Shown: positions 62,011-64,000 of the stretch, one piece after another | Layout of the letters: every line of letters starts with the position of its first letter | How positions within the stretch are numbered: the stretch's first letter is position 1 | Assembly: GCA_029582155.1 (NCBI GenBank) | Contig: CM055911.1 | Coordinates: forward strand, 22,440,014-22,504,013 | Length of the DNA stretch: 64,000 nucleotides | Source of the DNA: Panopea generosa | Taxonomy: Eukaryota > Mollusca > Bivalvia > Adapedonta > Hiatellidae | Reading direction: 5' to 3' | The notes under the pieces: generated by a model | What the model was told of the DNA's origin: nothing | Databases searched by the model: none | What the model saw: only the letters and a program-made list of their open reading frames with translations | Made by a program: the position numbers and the translations under genes

Positions 62011-64000
62011 AATTTCGAACTTTCCAGAGCAAAGTTGCGGTGTTATTACCACACATCAGTTCTTGCATTATAATAATTACTTGCCGGAAACAATAAAGTT
62101 TGAAAGCATATAATGAACGATGAGTATAGTAGAGTCGATGTTTTATTGAATCTTGAAATTTAATAAAATACATTAAGCGGTTTTATATCGGCGAACAGGT
62201 CATTCGTGCCTGATTTGGTCTTAGGCACCGATTCAAAATCATTTAACCACTAATGTGCAGGTTCCACTTGCTCCAAAAACCTATGTCAAAACGTTTGTCA
62301 GATACTTGCCGAAATACTTCCCAGAATAACTATGAGGTATTCCATCCACCAATAAATCTGGATGCAAGTCTAACATGAAATGTTTTGAAAATGGCGTTAG
62401 ACCGAATTAAAAAAAATAGAGTAACAATGAACGAGGTCCATGATGTCAATAAATCCATTATAGGTCTTACATTACACAGTTGTGCCTCTTGCTTTGTCAC
62501 GGTAGCATGAGTTTTACAGTTAAAAGAAATTTCAATGTAACTTGGGTTGAAATATTTTCAAAAAGATTCATAGGGACTGTTATTTTTTTTGCAAATGCTG
62601 GTATATCACATACTGCAATAAGACATCGCTGTGGTTAAAAAAAAGACTTTGATAGGATTTTAACAGATGCATGTACTTATGAGAACTTGCTTTTTAAAAA
62701 TATCTTTCCACTGCATTGTCTTTGAAAACAAGGTTTTTAACTTACTAGTTATTGTGCATATGTTTGCGGATACATTCCTGATTTAAAATAATATTTTTAA
62801 TGTGGAGGAATTTATATGTGGAATTAGTTTTACCGTGGAAATCCTAGACCTAATTTAATATAGATCAAAGAACAAAATATTCAACAGTGTAGTGAGCTCT
62901 AAATAGCAAACATAGACTCTTATGGTCCCTGACATCATATTCAACAATGGGGCGAATGTATTTGCACAGCACGTAAAACTACGGTCCTCGTTACACAGGT
63001 TATCAGATAGAACGGTCCCTATGAAAGTACAGAACGCATCATTGTCCTGTTTGAAAATCGTAACATTTGTACATCCCAAATTATCACAACATTTGTCGTT
63101 TCATCCGTTCCATTATATTATGAAAAAAATCAATTATATTAAATTAGGCTGTAACTGATCTCTTTCATCTGCTTTTAACCGGTCACGAGATGACACTTTA
63201 TTTTGTTTAAATGTGTTATTTCTCATTAAACATACTAGTTTAGCATCACATTGTTCATAACACAATAATAAGGATCAGTGTCGTGTTAAGATGTACATTT
63301 CTTTTATTAACACGTGCTTTAATATTATGTGTATATATTCTAACGATATATATTAAAGCCGTTCACAATAATGATATATGACATCCTAGACAATAAAGAA
63401 TATGAAAATAAAAACATTATTTGATTGTTACAAACGCAACTTATAATTTTACTATTTATAACTAAGTGTTTTCACAATGTGTTATATAAATGAATGTATG
63501 TACAACATAAGAAATAAGTTTATGTAAGTAGAGAGTAAAGAAGGGATAGAGTATAAGGAGAGTCTTAGATGGTTTAAATGTTTTTTCTACTAGCCTGTCC
63601 ACGACGAAGACTCCTGCTGCTATTATTTTGCTGTATCATTATGATGAAAAGTAGTCTTGATCATATACGACACTTGCTTTTTTAAAAGACAATCGTCTTG
63701 ACAAGTGGTGCAGAAGAAACGTTTGAAACTGGAAGTAGGATATGACTGACGGAAACAAACACACCTCTGCAATGGTTTTGTTATAAAATTTAATTCCTGT
63801 CATAGAAATCATCTAATAATAAAACTAGTGAATGTAGAAATAAACATCCAAACGATATTCTTTTGAAATACTACGGAAATCTCCGAGGTAGGCCGATTGT
63901 TTGAATCAACCAATCAAAAACGATATTCGATTAAGACAAAAAAAAATTTTCTTTTATTTTCGGTCGGACTTTTCTTTTAAAAAAGAAAGCGTCGCATAGG
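62011..64000. other. non-coding, nothing recognised
   Basis: AT-rich. The overlapping frames at 62855-63158 lie in a patch richer in G+C; the minus-strand one is Cys-rich (DNLCNEDRSFTCCANTFAPL) but has no splice context or family I recognise. The window ends without a KCNH first exon. Confidence 0.5.

Noticed and set aside
18529-64000. Canonical KCNH exon 1 (APQNTFLDT)
   Set aside because: Scanned the minus strand by eye for the reverse-translated word; only the partial APQN at 37.9 kb was found.
1-64000. LTR retroviral elements or Polintons
   Set aside because: No paired long terminal repeats, reverse transcriptase or capsid-like frames were recognised; only the integrase tail at 60.4 kb could belong to an integrase-bearing element.

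Overview
This is AT-rich, gene-poor animal DNA, most likely from a bivalve mollusc. That guess rests on many short tRNA-headed SINEs of kinds familiar from bivalve introns, mariner relics, a KRBA2/SCAND3-like integrase tail, abundant minisatellites and very long non-coding gaps. No rRNA, CRISPR, operon or bacterial gene structure is seen. Statements about repeat families rest on reading copies against each other inside this window, not on a database.

Only one host coding segment is secure: a 231-bp exon on the minus strand at 18298-18528. It encodes most of the N-terminal PAS (eag) domain of an ELK-type KCNH voltage-gated potassium channel. Length, both intron phases and flanking splice sites match exon 2 of vertebrate KCNH genes. 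The gene runs right to left. Sequence to the left is presumably intron 2 (at least about 18 kb) and sequence to the right intron 1 or upstream DNA (at least about 45 kb). The canonical first exon and exon 3 were not found. A weak candidate upstream exon lies at 37910-38078 with a phase-compatible donor.

Left part (1-18 kb): a foldback element (1885-2285), a mariner relic with both inverted ends (3088-4105), a 23-bp minisatellite (7195-8130), SINEs, two short inverted-repeat DNA transposons (12146-12589, 12726-13104), a 38-bp minisatellite (14575-15190), and a dispersed repeat (16258-16670). A direct duplication (16861-17074 and 19288-19582) brackets the channel exon. Middle part (18-40 kb): long plain stretches, a TTAA-flanked element (27068-27487), another inverted-repeat element (33869-34259), a head-to-head pair of elements (34943-35487), scattered copies of a roughly 150-240-bp family, and a perfect four-copy 59-bp repeat (38031-38270).

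Right part (40-64 kb): a full-length SINE with a 12-bp target duplication (42885-43176), a mariner transposase relic (45100-45920), an eight-copy roughly 165-bp satellite (47045-48585), a G-rich minisatellite (52989-53131), a TTAA-type element (56357-56825), a regular array of 22-bp palindromes at exact 29-bp spacing (59898-60023) close to an integrase C-terminal tail (60378-60668), and a 25-bp minisatellite with a dimeric higher order (61586-62010). The window therefore reads as long introns of one ion-channel gene filled with mostly non-autonomous mobile DNA.
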